The position numbers and the translations under genes are program-made. The notes beneath the pieces were generated by a model that was given only the letters and a program-made list of their open reading frames with translations, ran no database searches and had not been told where the DNA came from. DNA of 64,000 bases from positions 50,789,716 to 50,853,715 of the forward strand of contig NC_068338.1 of assembly GCF_014633365.1 (NCBI RefSeq). The letters run 5' to 3'. The stretch is from Diospyros lotus. Taxonomy: Eukaryota; Streptophyta; Magnoliopsida; Ericales; Ebenaceae. Below are positions 1 through 10,787 of the stretch, in pieces; positions within the stretch are counted from its first letter, which is position 1, and the number at the start of each line of letters is the position of its first letter.

Positions 1-891
1 TACACATTGAAAGTTCTGTGAAGAGTAGTAAGCCAGATGCCCATTGCCACAGGTCAACCATGCTTTCCCTAAAGTTGAAATCTTGCATTTTTATTGATAA
101 GAAACACAAAAGCTAGTAAGCCAAGATAAAATATTTGGTTTGTCCCAATTTTACAGGGATGGAAAAAAGTAAAATTTCCCACATTTTGTTGTTTATCAAC
201 ATTCAGAAATGACTCGCCACATTTTCCATTCTAGAACCTATCACATATCAAGAGTCAAAGCTCAGGAGACAAGATTTATTTCCTAAACAAGCAGCAGTAA
301 CACCTGCTCCACTGCACATCCTTGCCCTGTAAGCCTTACAGTTCCCTTCCTGGGGTTGGCCCATGTTGCACATGATGAACTCACTTGAGCCTACTGTCAT
401 AATCTTAACAACAAAGGATAATGATATCTAACCCAGAAATTAAGCACCTTCCTAGACTCCACATTAATCCCACTCTAACTACTTGGATGGTGATATCTTA
501 ATTTTGTTATCTTAAAGGAAAATAAAACCCACAGGATATCCAAGACATTATTGACTAATTAGTCACCTTGAATTGCAAGCTCCAAAAAACAGGTAAAGCT
601 AATACGGCCAAGGATATCATTCTCATCCAAATTAATAACTATAATGCCATTTTAGACAACAGTAAGTCAAAGCATCTCATGGATTAATAGAGAAAATCTA
701 CAAGAAAACAAAACAAACTCAATGGACGACACCATTAAAGAACTGTTGGTTCTTTTTATTTTTTTCTTCACAAGGACTAAATTTACCCCTCAATTAAAGG
801 AATTCACTTTTAAAAATCAAGGTTTTATTTAGTACTTCTGGATAAAAAAATTAAAACGGACCAATTTTTTTTGGTTTACCTGTTCGCTCAG
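1..891. other. Intergenic sequence, no gene seen
   Basis: AT-rich sequence with stops in all frames and no recognisable protein, RNA gene or repeat boundary. It ends at the 5-bp target duplication of the gypsy element that starts at 897. Confidence 0.5.
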
Positions 892-896
892 GTCAC

Positions 897-1242
897 TGTC
901 ACGCTTGGCCATCTCCCATGGCTGCAATTTACTGCAATTTTAATTTCTTCTGCATTGCTGATATTTCTGTAATTTTTATTTCAGTATTTCCATTATTACT
1001 TGTCTTGTTTAAATGACATTAGAATATTCTGAGAGAAACTGCCCTTAGGCAGCCTATATATAGTCCGTTACACCACTATGCAAACTATGAATGAGAATTA
1101 TTGATTTCTACTTCCCTCTATCGTTCTTCTCTACTCTCTTTTCTCTCTCACTATCGTCTCTGTTCTTGCTCTGTTCTGAGCAATACAACCTCTGATCCTA
1201 CTCGGATTGGAAGAAAACCATTGTCACGCTTGGGCTGTGACA
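897..1242 (+). repeat. 5' LTR of the gypsy element
   Basis: 346 bp, starting TGTCACGC and ending GGGCTGTGACA. It aligns throughout with 10798-11185 except for a deletion of about 45 bp near 1030, which the 3' copy retains. A TATA-like octamer lies at 1055-1062, followed by a pyrimidine-rich leader typical of an LTR transcript start. Confidence 0.93.
1055..1062 (+). promoter_or_regulatory. TATA box of the gypsy 5' LTR
   Basis: TATATATA, about 190 bp before the LTR end, in the same place as the octamer at 10996-11003 of the 3' LTR. Assigned as the U3 TATA box from its position alone. Confidence 0.6.
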
Positions 1243-1245
1243 ACT

Positions 1246-1257
1246 TGGTATCAGAGC
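1246..1257 (+). other. Primer-binding site of the gypsy element
   Basis: TGGTATCAGAGC, three bases after the LTR end. It is complementary to the 3' end of plant initiator methionine tRNA, the usual primer of plant LTR retrotransposons. Confidence 0.9.
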
Positions 1258-1286
1258 TCCGGTTCTTGGCCGAAGGTATTGACTCA

Positions 1287-2568
1287 ATGGCGGACAGTAC
1301 TAGGATGAAGGGATTAGAGACATAGCTGCAACAAGTCAGCTCGTCTTTGGTCGATTTTCACAATCGGGTCGATCAGTTGGAGTTGGGGGCTACGAGGGAG
1401 CATGAAGCGATTGTAGCATTGGATCGCAAGGTCAAGAGCTCCATGGAAGGATTGGAGTGCAGGCTGGATGGCTCCATTGCGAGGGTGCGAGAGGAATTAG
1501 GAGCTCAAATGTAACAATTTATGATGATGTTTACTCGTCAACATATGGTAAGACTATCATCTGACTATCCTCCCAGAGGTAGAACTGAACCCATTCTAGG
1601 AGAGAATATGATGAACCAAGGAAATGACCACTAGGAAAATGAGATTGAACTAGAGGAGGAAATTGGAGGATTCATGAGAAGAAGAAGAGATGACCAAATT
1701 AATCATCAGCCACCAGGGTTTCCTTTGCCTCGAATGGAGACACCCAACTTTTGAAGGAGTTAATCCTAGGTGGTGGATAAAGAGATGTGAGAGGGTGTTT
1801 GAATGGTATAATATACCCGAAAGACAGAGAATAACATTGGCGTCAGCCTACTTCAACGAGGTAGTGGATGCTTGGTACCAAGGATGTGTGAGCGTGGGAA
1901 GGATTCACACTTGGGAAGAGTTCTCAGAAAAATTGAATGAACGCTTTGGGGAAAGAAGCATGGTGGACATTGTAGAGGAGTTTAATAAGCTAAAGCAGAC
2001 CGGGAGTGTGGAATTCTACCATAAACGATTTGAGGAGCCTAAGTCACTTATGATCCACCATAATCCTCACCTTTCTGAAGCTTATTTTGTGTCTAATTAT
2101 TTAAGTGGATTGAATAATGAATTGAGACCAATGGTAAAGGTGTTGAGGCCCAGAACTGTCGAGCAAGCTTCAGAGAGCGCACGACTACAGGAGATAATGG
2201 TTGAAGCTCTAGCGAAGAAACAGAAGCAACAACAAAAGAGCATGGGATCTGGGTCGTTTCCTCTGGGAGGCAGAAATCCTAATAAAGAGGTGGTCAGGGA
2301 GAGTGCTAGAACAAAAAATGTAGTTGGGGGAGGTTTTTCATCCTATGGCAGTAGATTAGGAGATCAAATGAGACTTGCTAGACTGTGCTATAAATGTGGG
2401 GACAAGTATTTTCTTGGACATCAATGTAAGAGGCAAATTTTGTTGCTAGAAGGAGATGAAGAAGGGGTACACGAAGTTGAAGAAGAGAGTGAAGAAGAAG
2501 AGTGTGAAGGGGACACGATGGAGAGATTTCCATACATGCACTCAAAGGAGCCCATAACAACAAAATAA
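1287..2568 (+). pseudogene. Degenerate gypsy gag with zinc knuckle
   Basis: The frame opens at the ATG at 1287 (MADSTRMKGLE) and is cut by stops at 1323 and 1511 and a further stop near 1633, then shifts frame around 1690. From 1690 a 292-codon stretch carries the Retrotrans_gag core (WWIKRCERVFEWYNIP..., about codons 27-45). It ends with a CCHC knuckle, CYKCGDKYFLGHQC, near codons 233-246 and an acidic tail. Gag would form the virus-like particle. The aspartic protease frame follows at once. Confidence 0.88.
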
Positions 2569-2578
2569 TTAAGGTCAA

Positions 2579-3018
2579 AAGGAAGGTAAAGGATTACAGC
2601 CTAATGATTTTGATAGATAGTGGAAGCACCCACAACTTCCTTGATGAAAGAACAGCTGGGAGACTCAAGTGCAAGTTGGCCAATACACAACAACTGAGTG
2701 TAATTGTTGCCAACGGAAACAAGGTAATAAGCAAGTCAACTTGTAAGGGATTCTGTTGGGAGATGTAGGGAGAGCCATTTGAGGCTGATTTGAGACTCTT
2801 GGGCCTAGGGGGTTGTGATGTCGTTTTGGGAGTAGATTGGATAAAAGAAGTTAGTACTATTAGTTTTGATTTTAATAGGATGGAAGTCTCCTTAGAGAAG
2901 GGGGGAAGCAAGTTGACTCTAACTAGAGAAAGAGAAATAGGAGTATGCAAGATGATAACCGGAAAAAGGCTCAAGAAGGTGATCAAGAACAAGTGGGGGC
3001 AGTTAACACAATTGTTTT
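2579..3018 (+). pseudogene. Gypsy aspartic protease and linker (broken by copia insertion)
   Basis: The active-site signature ILIDSGSTHNFLD lies near 2603-2645, followed after a stop by the flap-side motif GCDVVLGVDWI near 2815-2850. Both are typical of the retropepsin of Ty3/gypsy elements. The frame runs into the copia insertion at 3019. It continues in register at 9105, which shows the target was one open frame when the copia element arrived. Confidence 0.85.
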
Positions 3019-3315
3019 TGTGGATAATTAAGCTAAATTCAGAGAAGATTTATCCTCAAGTAAAAAACCGAGATAATGCTCCTAAAATTTCGGAATTCTC
3101 AAAGCTAAAGATAAGGCCGAATGTCTCTCCTTTTATTTAGCTGATTTTGTTTTCTGTTTCTGTAAATAGATTATCTATAAGTTTAAACTAATTATGTTTT
3201 GTAATTTAGATAAGTTAGAATTGTACAATAGGTAGGATTCCTATCTCCTAATCTTGTATAAATCAAAGTCTATCAATGAAGCCGGGATAACCTTTTTTCT
3301 CCGATTAATTCTTCA
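3019..3315 (+). repeat. 5' LTR of the copia element
   Basis: Starts TGTGGATAATTAAGC and ends AATTCTTCA. It matches 8803-9099 over its full length with scattered substitutions. A primer-binding-site-like TGGTATCAAAGC begins at 3316. Confidence 0.93.
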
Positions 3316-3327
3316 TGGTATCAAAGC
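3316..3327 (+). other. Primer-binding site of the copia element
   Basis: TGGTATCAAAGC, abutting the LTR. It differs at one base from the complement of initiator methionine tRNA. Confidence 0.85.
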
Positions 3328-3469
3328 TACCCTTTGGCCAAAGAATCTCCCGATAATCCTCCTTCCATTTTTCTTCCAAAGCGTGTCCTCAATTTCCCGT
3401 TCATCTTTCTCCTACTTATCAACCTGGCCGGCAAGAGTACTCAGCCATCTAAAATCGTCCCTTTACCCA

Positions 3470-4110
3470 CCTACAATCAAGGCCACTGTTACTGGACATA
3501 AATTGAATGGGCAAAATTACCTATAATGGTCTCAATTCGTCATGATGTTCATACGAGGGAAAGGAAAGGATGATTACTTGACCAGGGCAACAACCAAACC
3601 AGCAGAGAAAGATTCTACATATCGGGGTTGCAAGCCAAGAATAACATGGTAATGTCTTAACTCATTAATTCTATGGTCAATGATATAGGAGAAAATTTTC
3701 TGTTATATGATACAACCCAAGAGATTTGGGAGGCTGCTAGAGAGGCTTACTCAAATGTTGAAAACACCTCTGAACTGTTTGAGATTGAAAGCTTGCTTGA
3801 TGATCTCAAACAAGGTGAATCACATGTGACTCAATATTTCAATTCTTTGAATAAATATTGGCTACAACTAGATAAGTTTGATAACATTGAATGGAAGTGC
3901 ACAGAAGATTCTACAAAATACAAGAAGATTGTTGAACAAAAAAGGTTGTATAAATTCTTAATGGGCTTGAATAAGAATCTAGATGGTGTTAGAGGAAGGA
4001 TACTCGGTACAAAACCTCTCCTTAGTATCCAAGAGGCTTTTTCCAAGGTTCGAAGGGAAGAAAGCCAGCTAAAAATCATGCTTAAAGGTACTTTCTTACA
4101 TGCGTTTGTC
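3470..4110 (+). pseudogene. Degenerate copia gag (UBN2/Retrotran_gag family)
   Basis: The N-terminal motif KLNGQNYL near 3502 is followed by stops. A 222-codon stretch from 3673 then carries the copia gag core (YDTTQEIWEAAREAYSN, later LYKFLMGLNKNLDGVRGRIL). The usual CCHC knuckle is absent. The frame passes directly from the gag core into the protease at about 4130, which points to an internal deletion. Confidence 0.85.
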
Positions 4111-4116
4111 ACTAAA

Positions 4117-4315
4117 ATAGATTTATCTACTGTTTGGGTGATTGACTCAGGGGCCTCAAATCATATGACAGGACAAATCAGTTTGTTATCCAATTTTCAG
4201 ACATGTGACAAGAACTGGACTGTTAGAGTGGTCGATGGCTCTCTATCAAAAGTTGTGGGAACCGGAACTGTTACTATCTCCAAGGATATTGTGCTGAAAT
4301 CGGTTCTCTTAGTAC
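4117..4315 (+). pseudogene. Copia aspartic protease, first part
   Basis: WVIDSGASNHMTG is the copia retropepsin signature, with DSG as the catalytic motif. The frame ends at the AGTAC target duplication of the LTR-like insertion at 4316 and resumes at 4671 with NLDCNLLSISKL, the expected continuation in copia proteins. Confidence 0.85.
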
Positions 4316-4670
4316 TGATAGGAATCCTGATAGAAATCTAAACAACAATCAAATATCAATAATTATCAATACTTTTCAGCAAGAAAACAAGAACAATCCA
4401 AGGCATTCGAGAGGCCCTTACTCTCCCAATTCTTCTATCAAAAACCAGCTCCCCTCTCCCTCTTCTTCTCAGCTATTTATACCTCTCCTCTGCTCCCTTT
4501 CTAACCGAATTTCCTTGCACATGCAGATTATCCCCTCAGCATGTGGATCACAAAACTACCCCCCATGCGCACATGTTGGTTGTAACAACATGCATGTATT
4601 AATTCCCTATTCTAACCTTCATGCATGCTACTGTGTTTGTGGCGTCTTTGGTAGGTCCAGGGGCCTATCA
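4316..4670. mobile_element. LTR-like insertion (probable solo LTR), 355 bp, inside the copia element
   Basis: Starts TGATAGG and ends CCTATCA, so its last seven bases are the exact inverse of its first seven. It has the TG...CA ends of an LTR and is flanked by AGTAC at 4311-4315 and 4671-4675. It splits the copia protease frame cleanly. It carries no coding sequence. A solo LTR left by LTR-LTR recombination is the simplest reading; a small non-autonomous LTR-type element (SMART/TRIM derived) is possible. Confidence 0.85.
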
Positions 4671-5603
4671 AGTACCTAATCTAGATTGCAATCTATTGTC
4701 TATCAGTAAACTAACATCTAATTTAGATTGTATTACCAAATTCTCAAAGAATGTATGTGAATTTCAGGAGCGGACTTCGAGGAAGATGATTGGCAGTGCT
4801 GAAGAAGGATTGGGGCTCTATCTCCTTGCTAAGACCAACTCCGAAGATAACCTAGTTCAGTCCAACACCTGTTCGGTCATTCCTTCAGTTTGTTTTTCCA
4901 ATTCCTCCACCACTCATAATGATGCAATTATGTTATGGCATTATAAATTAGGACATCCAAACTTTGTTTACCATAGGAAATTATTCCCAGCATTGTTTAA
5001 GAGTCAAGATTCACAGCAAATACATTGTGAAATCTGTCAATACTCTAAGCATGTGAGAAATAATTATCCCAGTCAAAGTTATTCTCCTTCACACCCTTTT
5101 TCTATGATCCATAGTGATGTATGGGGTACTTTCTCGAGTTAAAAACATAACTGGTTCTCGTTGGTTTGTTTCATTTATTGATGATCATATCTGGCTTACA
5201 TAGGTATTTCTCATGAAAGAAAAATCAGAAGTTGGTTCCATTTTTCAATTATTTCATTCTATGGTGGAAAGACAATTTAATACCAAAATTCAAATCCCCA
5301 GAACCGATAATGCCAAGGAATATTTTTCTTCAATCCTTGGTTCATATCTTTCAAACAATGGCATTCTACATCAAAGTTCTTGTGTGGATACACCTCAACA
5401 AAACGGTATAGCCGAAAGGAAAAACCGGCATATCATAGAAGTGGCTCGTTCTTTGCTATTTTCTACAAATGCCCCTAAACATTTTTGGGGTGAAGTCATT
5501 CTCATAGCCACTTATCTCATTAACCAGTTACCCTCTCGAACTCTAAACCATCATACACTGAGCCAAATCCTTCTCAAATCCTATCCTCACACTTGGCTGC
5601 TAT
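4671..5603 (+). pseudogene. Copia GAG-pre-integrase and integrase core
   Basis: The GAG-pre-integrase motif (LWHYKLGHPNFVYHRKL, with a later CEICQYSKH zinc-finger half) is followed by the integrase core. The acidic triad is visible as D in HSDVWG near 5113, D in RTDNAKEY near 5308 and E in NGIAERKNRH near 5406. Stops and a frame change at 5142-5212 break it. The frame is interrupted at 5604 by a MITE and resumes after 6261. Confidence 0.88.
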
Positions 5604-6253
5604 TAGGGGTGTGCACGGTGCGGTTTGGGCGGTTTGGGAAGGATTTAATAAGCCAAACCGCATGTGCGGTTTGGCATTAAACCAAACCACGCGGTCTGGT
5701 TTGGTGTGCACAATCCGCACCAGACCGCACCGCATTTGCGGTGCGGTTTGGTGCGGTTTCCGCGGTTTGATGCTTCTTTATTGTTTTATTTGGTGTTTCC
5801 TTCACTAACTTATAAATTTTTAATTAAAACATAAAAATCAATGCATAAAATCATAATTTTTAAATTTTTATAGTATCTTGGAGTTTAAAACTAAAATAAG
5901 TTACTATCTAATAAAAAATACAAATTTAAAAGTTTTAAATCTACAACATAACCACATGCTCATAATATAAAAATAACACAAAAATCCACAATATAATTCA
6001 TGGTCAAGAAAATATATATTTTTAATTTATTTTTTTAATTTTTAAATTATTAGATATTTTTAATTTTTTTATTAATATACTACTTGGCCGGTTTGGTTTT
6101 AACCAAACCAAAAAAACCACAAACCGCAAACCGCACGGTTTGAGAATTTCTCAAACCGTGCCAAACCGCACCCCCAAAAAACCGCACGGTTTGGTGCGGT
6201 GCGGTTTGGTGCGGGCGATTTCCGCGGTTTGACGGTTTTTTTGCACACCCCTA
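5604..6253. mobile_element. hAT-type MITE inside the copia element
   Basis: 650 bp with perfect 12-bp terminal inverted repeats (TAGGGGTGTGCA / TGCACACCCCTA) and an 8-bp target duplication GCTGCTAT at 5596-5603 and 6254-6261, the signature of the hAT superfamily. The ends contain many direct and inverted copies of a GTGCGGTTTGG motif and the middle is AT-rich. It has no transposase and needs one in trans. A related element is at 42258-42796. Confidence 0.92.
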
Positions 6254-6999
6254 GCTGCTATCTCGTATCTCTCTTAAAATCTTTGGATGTACTGTTTTTG
6301 TGCATGTACACTAGCAATTCCGAAGCAAACTTGACCCTAAATCTCTTAAATGCATCTTCATTGGCTATTCTCCTCATCAAAAAGGTTACAAGCGCTACTC
6401 TCCTGAGCATAAACGAATTTTTAACTCCATGGATGTAACCTTTTTTGAACATCAACCTTATTATCCCAAAATTGCTATTCAGGGGGAGAACCATTCCTAT
6501 AATTCTCAAGAATATTAGTTTTGGGAAACTCTTCCTATGCAGCTCCCTATTCCTATGCAGCAACAATCTATGCAGCAGCAAACTTTGCAATATGCTGCAC
6601 CCATACATCCAGAGCCTAACCATCAACAACCTCAATCTACCCATGACCACCCTCCTGCAAGTTTCCTTAGTCCTCAGCCTCCTACCACCAAAGAATTTCA
6701 GGTCTACTCTCGGAGGAAGTCCCAACAGGAAAAAAAGCACCAATCCTACAATCGGCCTGACTAAGATACTAGCCCCAATTCCTCTCTAAGTGACAGTGAC
6801 AGCGGTAATCATCTTGGGGACAATTTAAATAGTGGGGCCACTGATGAGACTGATTGGCCTATTGCCTTACGGAAGGGCATAAGATCTTGCACTCAGCACC
6901 CAATACACAATTATATATCCTACAAGGACCTGCCATCAAAGTTTTGTGTGTTTTTATCAAATTTGAATAAGGTGCAGGTGCCAAACACAGTTACAGAAG

Positions 7000-8028
7000 C
7001 CTTCCAACAGCCACAGTGGAAACATGTTGTTCTTGATGAAATGAATGCCTTGGAGAAAAATGGAACATGGGAGATAACCTCTCTACCTCCTAGAAAACAA
7101 CATGTAGGTTGCAAGTAGATTTTTACAGTAAACTACTAGGAAGATGGGCAGATTGACCGATTCAAAGCTCGGCTAGTAACAAAGGGGTTCACTCAATCCT
7201 ATGGTATTGATTACCAAGAGACATTTGCTCCCATGGCCAAGTTAAATACCATCTGAATCCTATTGTCTCTAGCTGCAAATTTAGATTGGCCTCTTCACCA
7301 ACTAGATGTGAAGAATGCATTTTTAAATGGAACTCTAGAAGAAGAAACCTACATGAAAATTCCTCATGGCTTTGAAACCAATCATATGAGAAACAAGGTA
7401 TGCAAACTCAAACGATCCCTCTACGGACTCAAACAATCACCTAGAGCTTGGTTTGAGAGATTTACAAAGGCGAAACAACAAGGGTACAATCAAAGTCAAG
7501 CTGATCACACACTGTTTATCAAACATACCATGGGAGGTAAATTATTCATTCTTATAGTATATGTGGATGATATTATTATTACATGAGATAACCAATTGAA
7601 AATAAATAATCTCAAGGGCATGCTTGCAAAGGAATTTGAAATCAAGGGTCTCAAAAATCTAAGGTACTTCTTGGGCATAGAGGTTGCAAGATCAAAAGAA
7701 GGTATCTCTGTATCCCAAAGAAAATATACTCTAGACCTTCTAAAAGACACTGGGATGTTGGGTTGCAAACCCACTGATTCACCTATGGATACAACTACAA
7801 AGTTAGATCTTGGCAAGGAAAGTGCACCAATTGACAAGGGAAGGTATCAAAGATTGGGGGGAAAGTTAATATACTTATCCCACACGCAGCTTGATATAAG
7901 CTTCTCAGTAAGTTGTGTTAGCCAATTTATGAATGATCCTAGAGAAGTACATATGAATGTTGTCTATCCCATCTTAAAGTTTCGAAAATTGACTCCGGGC
8001 AAGGCTTGATGTTCCGGAAAACAAATAA
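7000..8028 (+). pseudogene. Copia reverse transcriptase
   Basis: The start (WKHVVLDEMNALEKNGTWEI) is followed by [12 protein letters not shown], then DVKNAFLNGTLEEE (first catalytic aspartate), SLYGLKQSPRAWFERF and the catalytic YVDDIIIT near 7557. This is the standard order for RVT_2. Stops lie near 7118, 7256 and 7585, with a further break at 8010. The frame is split from RNase H by the LTR-like insertion at 8034. Confidence 0.92.
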
Positions 8029-8033
8029 TCGAG

Positions 8034-8306
8034 TGTCAAGCCCCCGATGTAGGGTTTGACAATGGCAGAAATTCCGAAAGGAATTTCCTTCTAAAACAGC
8101 AATACAAGAACGAAAGAAAGAGAGATAGAGAGAGAGAGAGACGAAGAGGGCGGGAGAGTTTGTTATTTCATCAAAACTAATTCCTCCTCTACAACAGCCT
8201 CTTTAGTAGGCGTTAGCTCCCACAAGGCTTCCCTCCCATTACATTCCCCTGCCTGTTAGTTATTTAACTACCCACTTTTATTACAATTATGCCTTGGGTC
8301 TTAACA
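8034..8306. mobile_element. LTR-like insertion (probable solo LTR), 273 bp, inside the copia element
   Basis: Starts TGTCAAGCCC and ends GTCTTAACA, flanked by TCGAG at 8029-8033 and 8307-8311. It separates reverse transcriptase from RNase H, whose frame resumes directly after the second TCGAG. It contains a short GA microsatellite at about 8119-8141. Unlike the insertion at 4316 in ends and sequence, so it comes from a different LTR family. Confidence 0.85.
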
Positions 8307-8311
8307 TCGAG

Positions 8312-8810
8312 AAATAGAAGTGTATAGTGATGTTGATTGGGCTGGTTCTGTTTGTGATAGGAGATCAACATCTAGCTATTGTTCTTTTGTTGGGGGGAAT
8401 TTAGTTACTTGGTGTAGCAAAAAACAATATGTGGTTGCAAGAAGTAGAGCGGAGGCTGAATTTCGAGCTATGGCTCAAGGGTTTTGTGAAGGAATATGGT
8501 TGAGGAGATTATTTCAAAAACTTCAAGTGGCTATCCCTAAACCAGTTCAAGTTCTATGTGTCAATCAATCTGCAATCAACATTGCAAAGAACCCGATCCA
8601 TCATGATCGGACAAAACATGTTGAAATAGACCAAAATTTTATTAAAGAGAAGTTGGAAGAAGGGATGTTTCAGCTAGTATATACTCCCACTACAAATCAA
8701 GTTGCTAATATACTAACTAAAGCTCTACCGAGAAGAATTTTTTATGGAATGAGCTCCAAGCTTGGTTTGAATAACATTTTCCAGCCCAAGCTTAAAGGGG
8801 AATATGGATA
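8312..8810 (+). pseudogene. Copia RNase H
   Basis: The segment begins VYSDVDWAGSVCDRRSTSSY, with SDVDWAG the first acidic motif of copia RNase H. It continues with SRAEAEFRAMAQGFCEGIWL (second acidic residue), NPIHHDRTKHVEID and a tail reaching the polypurine tract AAAGGGGAA at 8794-8802. The 163-codon stretch from 8320 is the longest undamaged piece of the element. Confidence 0.92.
8794..8802 (+). other. Polypurine tract of the copia element
   Basis: AAAGGGGAA directly before the 3' LTR, the expected primer site for plus-strand DNA synthesis. Confidence 0.8.
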
Positions 8811-9099
8811 ATTAAGCTAAATTCAGAGAAGATTTATCCTCAAGTAAAAAACCGAGATAATGCTCCTAAAGTTTCGGAATTCTCAAAGTTGGAGAGAAGG
8901 CCAAATGTCTCTCCTTTTATTTAGCTTATTTTGTTTTCTGTTTCTGTAAATAGATTATCTATAAGTTTAAACTAATTATGTTTTGTAATTTAGATAAGTT
9001 AGACTTGTACAATAGGTAGGATTCTTATCTCCTAATCTTGTATAAATCAAAGTCTATCAATGAAGTCGGGATAACCTTTTTTCTCCAATTAATTCTTCA
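8803..9099 (+). repeat. 3' LTR of the copia element
   Basis: 297 bp and collinear with 3019-3315. Its first dinucleotide is TA instead of TG. It is followed by the target duplication GTTTT at 9100-9104. Confidence 0.92.
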
Positions 9100-9104
9100 G
9101 TTTT

Positions 9105-9610
9105 CAATTTTGTCAGCAGATGAGGCACCAAACAATACCAAGGCAGGTGAGACCTATTTCAGCATCAATACCCCAGATTCCACTGTTGGACATAAATTGC
9201 ACACTCAGCTGCAAAAGAAAGGGATGTCCAAGCTTATGAGGTTGGACTATGTGATTCAGTATAGAAAAGAAAAAGAAAATGGGGTTGTTGATGCCTTGTC
9301 TAAGTGTCATGAAGTTGGGGAAGTGGCCCTCATAACTACTGTAATTCCTGAGTGGTGCAAGGAAATTATAGACAGCTATGAAGGGGATGCAAAGATCAAG
9401 CAAGTACTGGAAAGAGTTGCTACGGGCAATAAGGGTGAGGATGGATATAGTTTAAGTGGAGGAATTCTGAGATATCATGGAAGAATAGTTGTGGGCGATG
9501 ATGATGATCTCAAGAAGAGAATACTGCGATCTCCCCATGAGTCAACATTCGGGGGCACAAAACACTTACCTAAGGGTAAAACAATTGTTTTATTGGCCGG
9601 GTCTTAGAAC
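9105..9610 (+). pseudogene. Gypsy protease tail fused by deletion to RNase H end and integrase zinc domain
   Basis: The frame interrupted at 3018 continues here (SILSADEAPNNTKAGETYF). Within about 80 bp it jumps to the last part of RNase H, RLDYVIQYRKEKENGVVDALSK, without the roughly 1.5 kb expected for reverse transcriptase. The integrase zinc-binding region follows (GGILRYHGRIVVGDDDDLKK) and shifts frame near 9550. Confidence 0.85.
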
Positions 9611-10540
9611 AGAGGTGAAGAAGTTTGTCATGGCCTATGAGGTGTGCAAACGGTGCAAAAGTGAGACAGTGGCCTATCCAGGGCTCTTACAGCCCTTACC
9701 GATTCCAAACCAAGCTTGGGAAAGCATCTCTATGGATTTCATTGAAGGGTTGTCGAAATCTGTGGGAAGGGATAACATCTAGGTAGTTGTTGACAGGCTC
9801 ACTAAGTTCGCATACTTCATAGGGTTGACTCACCCTTTTACAACCCAAGATGTGGCCGAGTATTTTTGGACCAGGTGGTTAAGGTGCACGGGATTCCAAA
9901 GACCATTATTTTAGACCGAGATAATGTCTTTACCAATCTGCTATGGCGGGAGCTCATTAAAGCCTTGGGGGCGAGGTTGAACATGTCCATGGCATATCAC
10001 CCTCAAACGAATGGCCAAACCGAGAGGGTGAACCAAAGCTTAGAAGCTTATCTGAGGTGCATGAGCTTACTACACCCTAAAGAGTGGCATAAATGTGCCT
10101 ATGGCACAGTGGTGGTAGAACTCTACCCACCACTCATCACTCAAAATATCACCGTTTGAGGCTCTTTTTGGTTACCTACCTCCCTTGTTACTCGCTATAG
10201 GGAACTACTCAACAGTGGCTAAAGTGGAAGACTATTTGTAGTAAAGAAAAAGGGTGTTCTAGCAGTTGAAAAAGGAGTTGGCATCGGCTCAAAACAGGAT
10301 GAAGCAATTCTTTGATCACAGAAGAAGTGACAAAGAGTTCAATGTGGGCGAAGAAGTATACTTAAGGCTAAGATACCCCCATCTTAAATCCATTTCTTCG
10401 GGGCTTGTATCCAAACTTAACCCAAAGTACTTTGGACCTTTCCCTATAATTGCTAAGATTGGCTAGGTGGCTTACCGACTGAAATTTCTTGAGGAGTCCC
10501 GCATCCATCCTGTATTCCATGTCTCACTATTGAAGAAGTC
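9550..10540 (+). pseudogene. Gypsy integrase core
   Basis: YLRVKQLFYWPGLRTEVKKF and CKRCKSE complete the zinc domain. The catalytic triad is seen as D in SMDFIEGL near 9734, D in ILDRDNVF near 9918 and E in NGQTERVNQSLEAYL near 10021. A stop at 9780 and frame changes near 9860, 10159 and 10466 break it. Confidence 0.88.
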
Positions 10541-10589
10541 AGCGAGAGCATAGTTGGTAAGTCCTACATTGCCACAAATGCTTAAAGAG

Positions 10590-10772
10590 ATCAGGAAGGT
10601 GGTGGAGCCAGAGGTGATATTGGACCGAAGGGTCATCTACAAGCAAGGGGCACCTATTATACAAGTATTGGTCAAGTGGCAAGGTGCTAGTGAAGAAGAT
10701 TGTACATGGGAGTATCTTCCAAAGTTGCTGCAACAGTTTCCCAGATTAGCTAGCCTCCTCAGTCTTTCTTGA
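10590..10772 (+). pseudogene. Chromodomain at the gypsy integrase C terminus
   Basis: The stretch VILDRRVIYKQGAPIIQVLV, then KWQGASEEDCTWEYLPKLLQQFP, has the chromodomain layout with conserved aromatic residues and the WE pair. In chromoviruses this domain is thought to guide integration to methylated histone H3. The stretch ends 25 bases before the polypurine tract. Confidence 0.85.
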
Positions 10773-10787
10773 GGACAAGAGCTAACG

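Larger units (their letters stand above)
3019..9099 (+). mobile_element. Ty1/copia LTR retrotransposon nested in the gypsy element, degenerate
   Basis: LTRs at 3019-3315 and 8803-9099 (297 bp each), with GTTTT at 3014-3018 and 9100-9104 as target duplication. The coding order gag, protease, integrase, reverse transcriptase, RNase H is diagnostic of copia. The 3' LTR starts TA rather than TG, a single change at its first dinucleotide. About a dozen differences separate the LTRs by eye, so the insertion is not recent. Three later insertions interrupt it: 4316-4670, 5604-6253 and 8034-8306. A deletion between gag and protease removed the zinc knuckle, and many stops are present, so it cannot move by itself. 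Confidence 0.93.
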
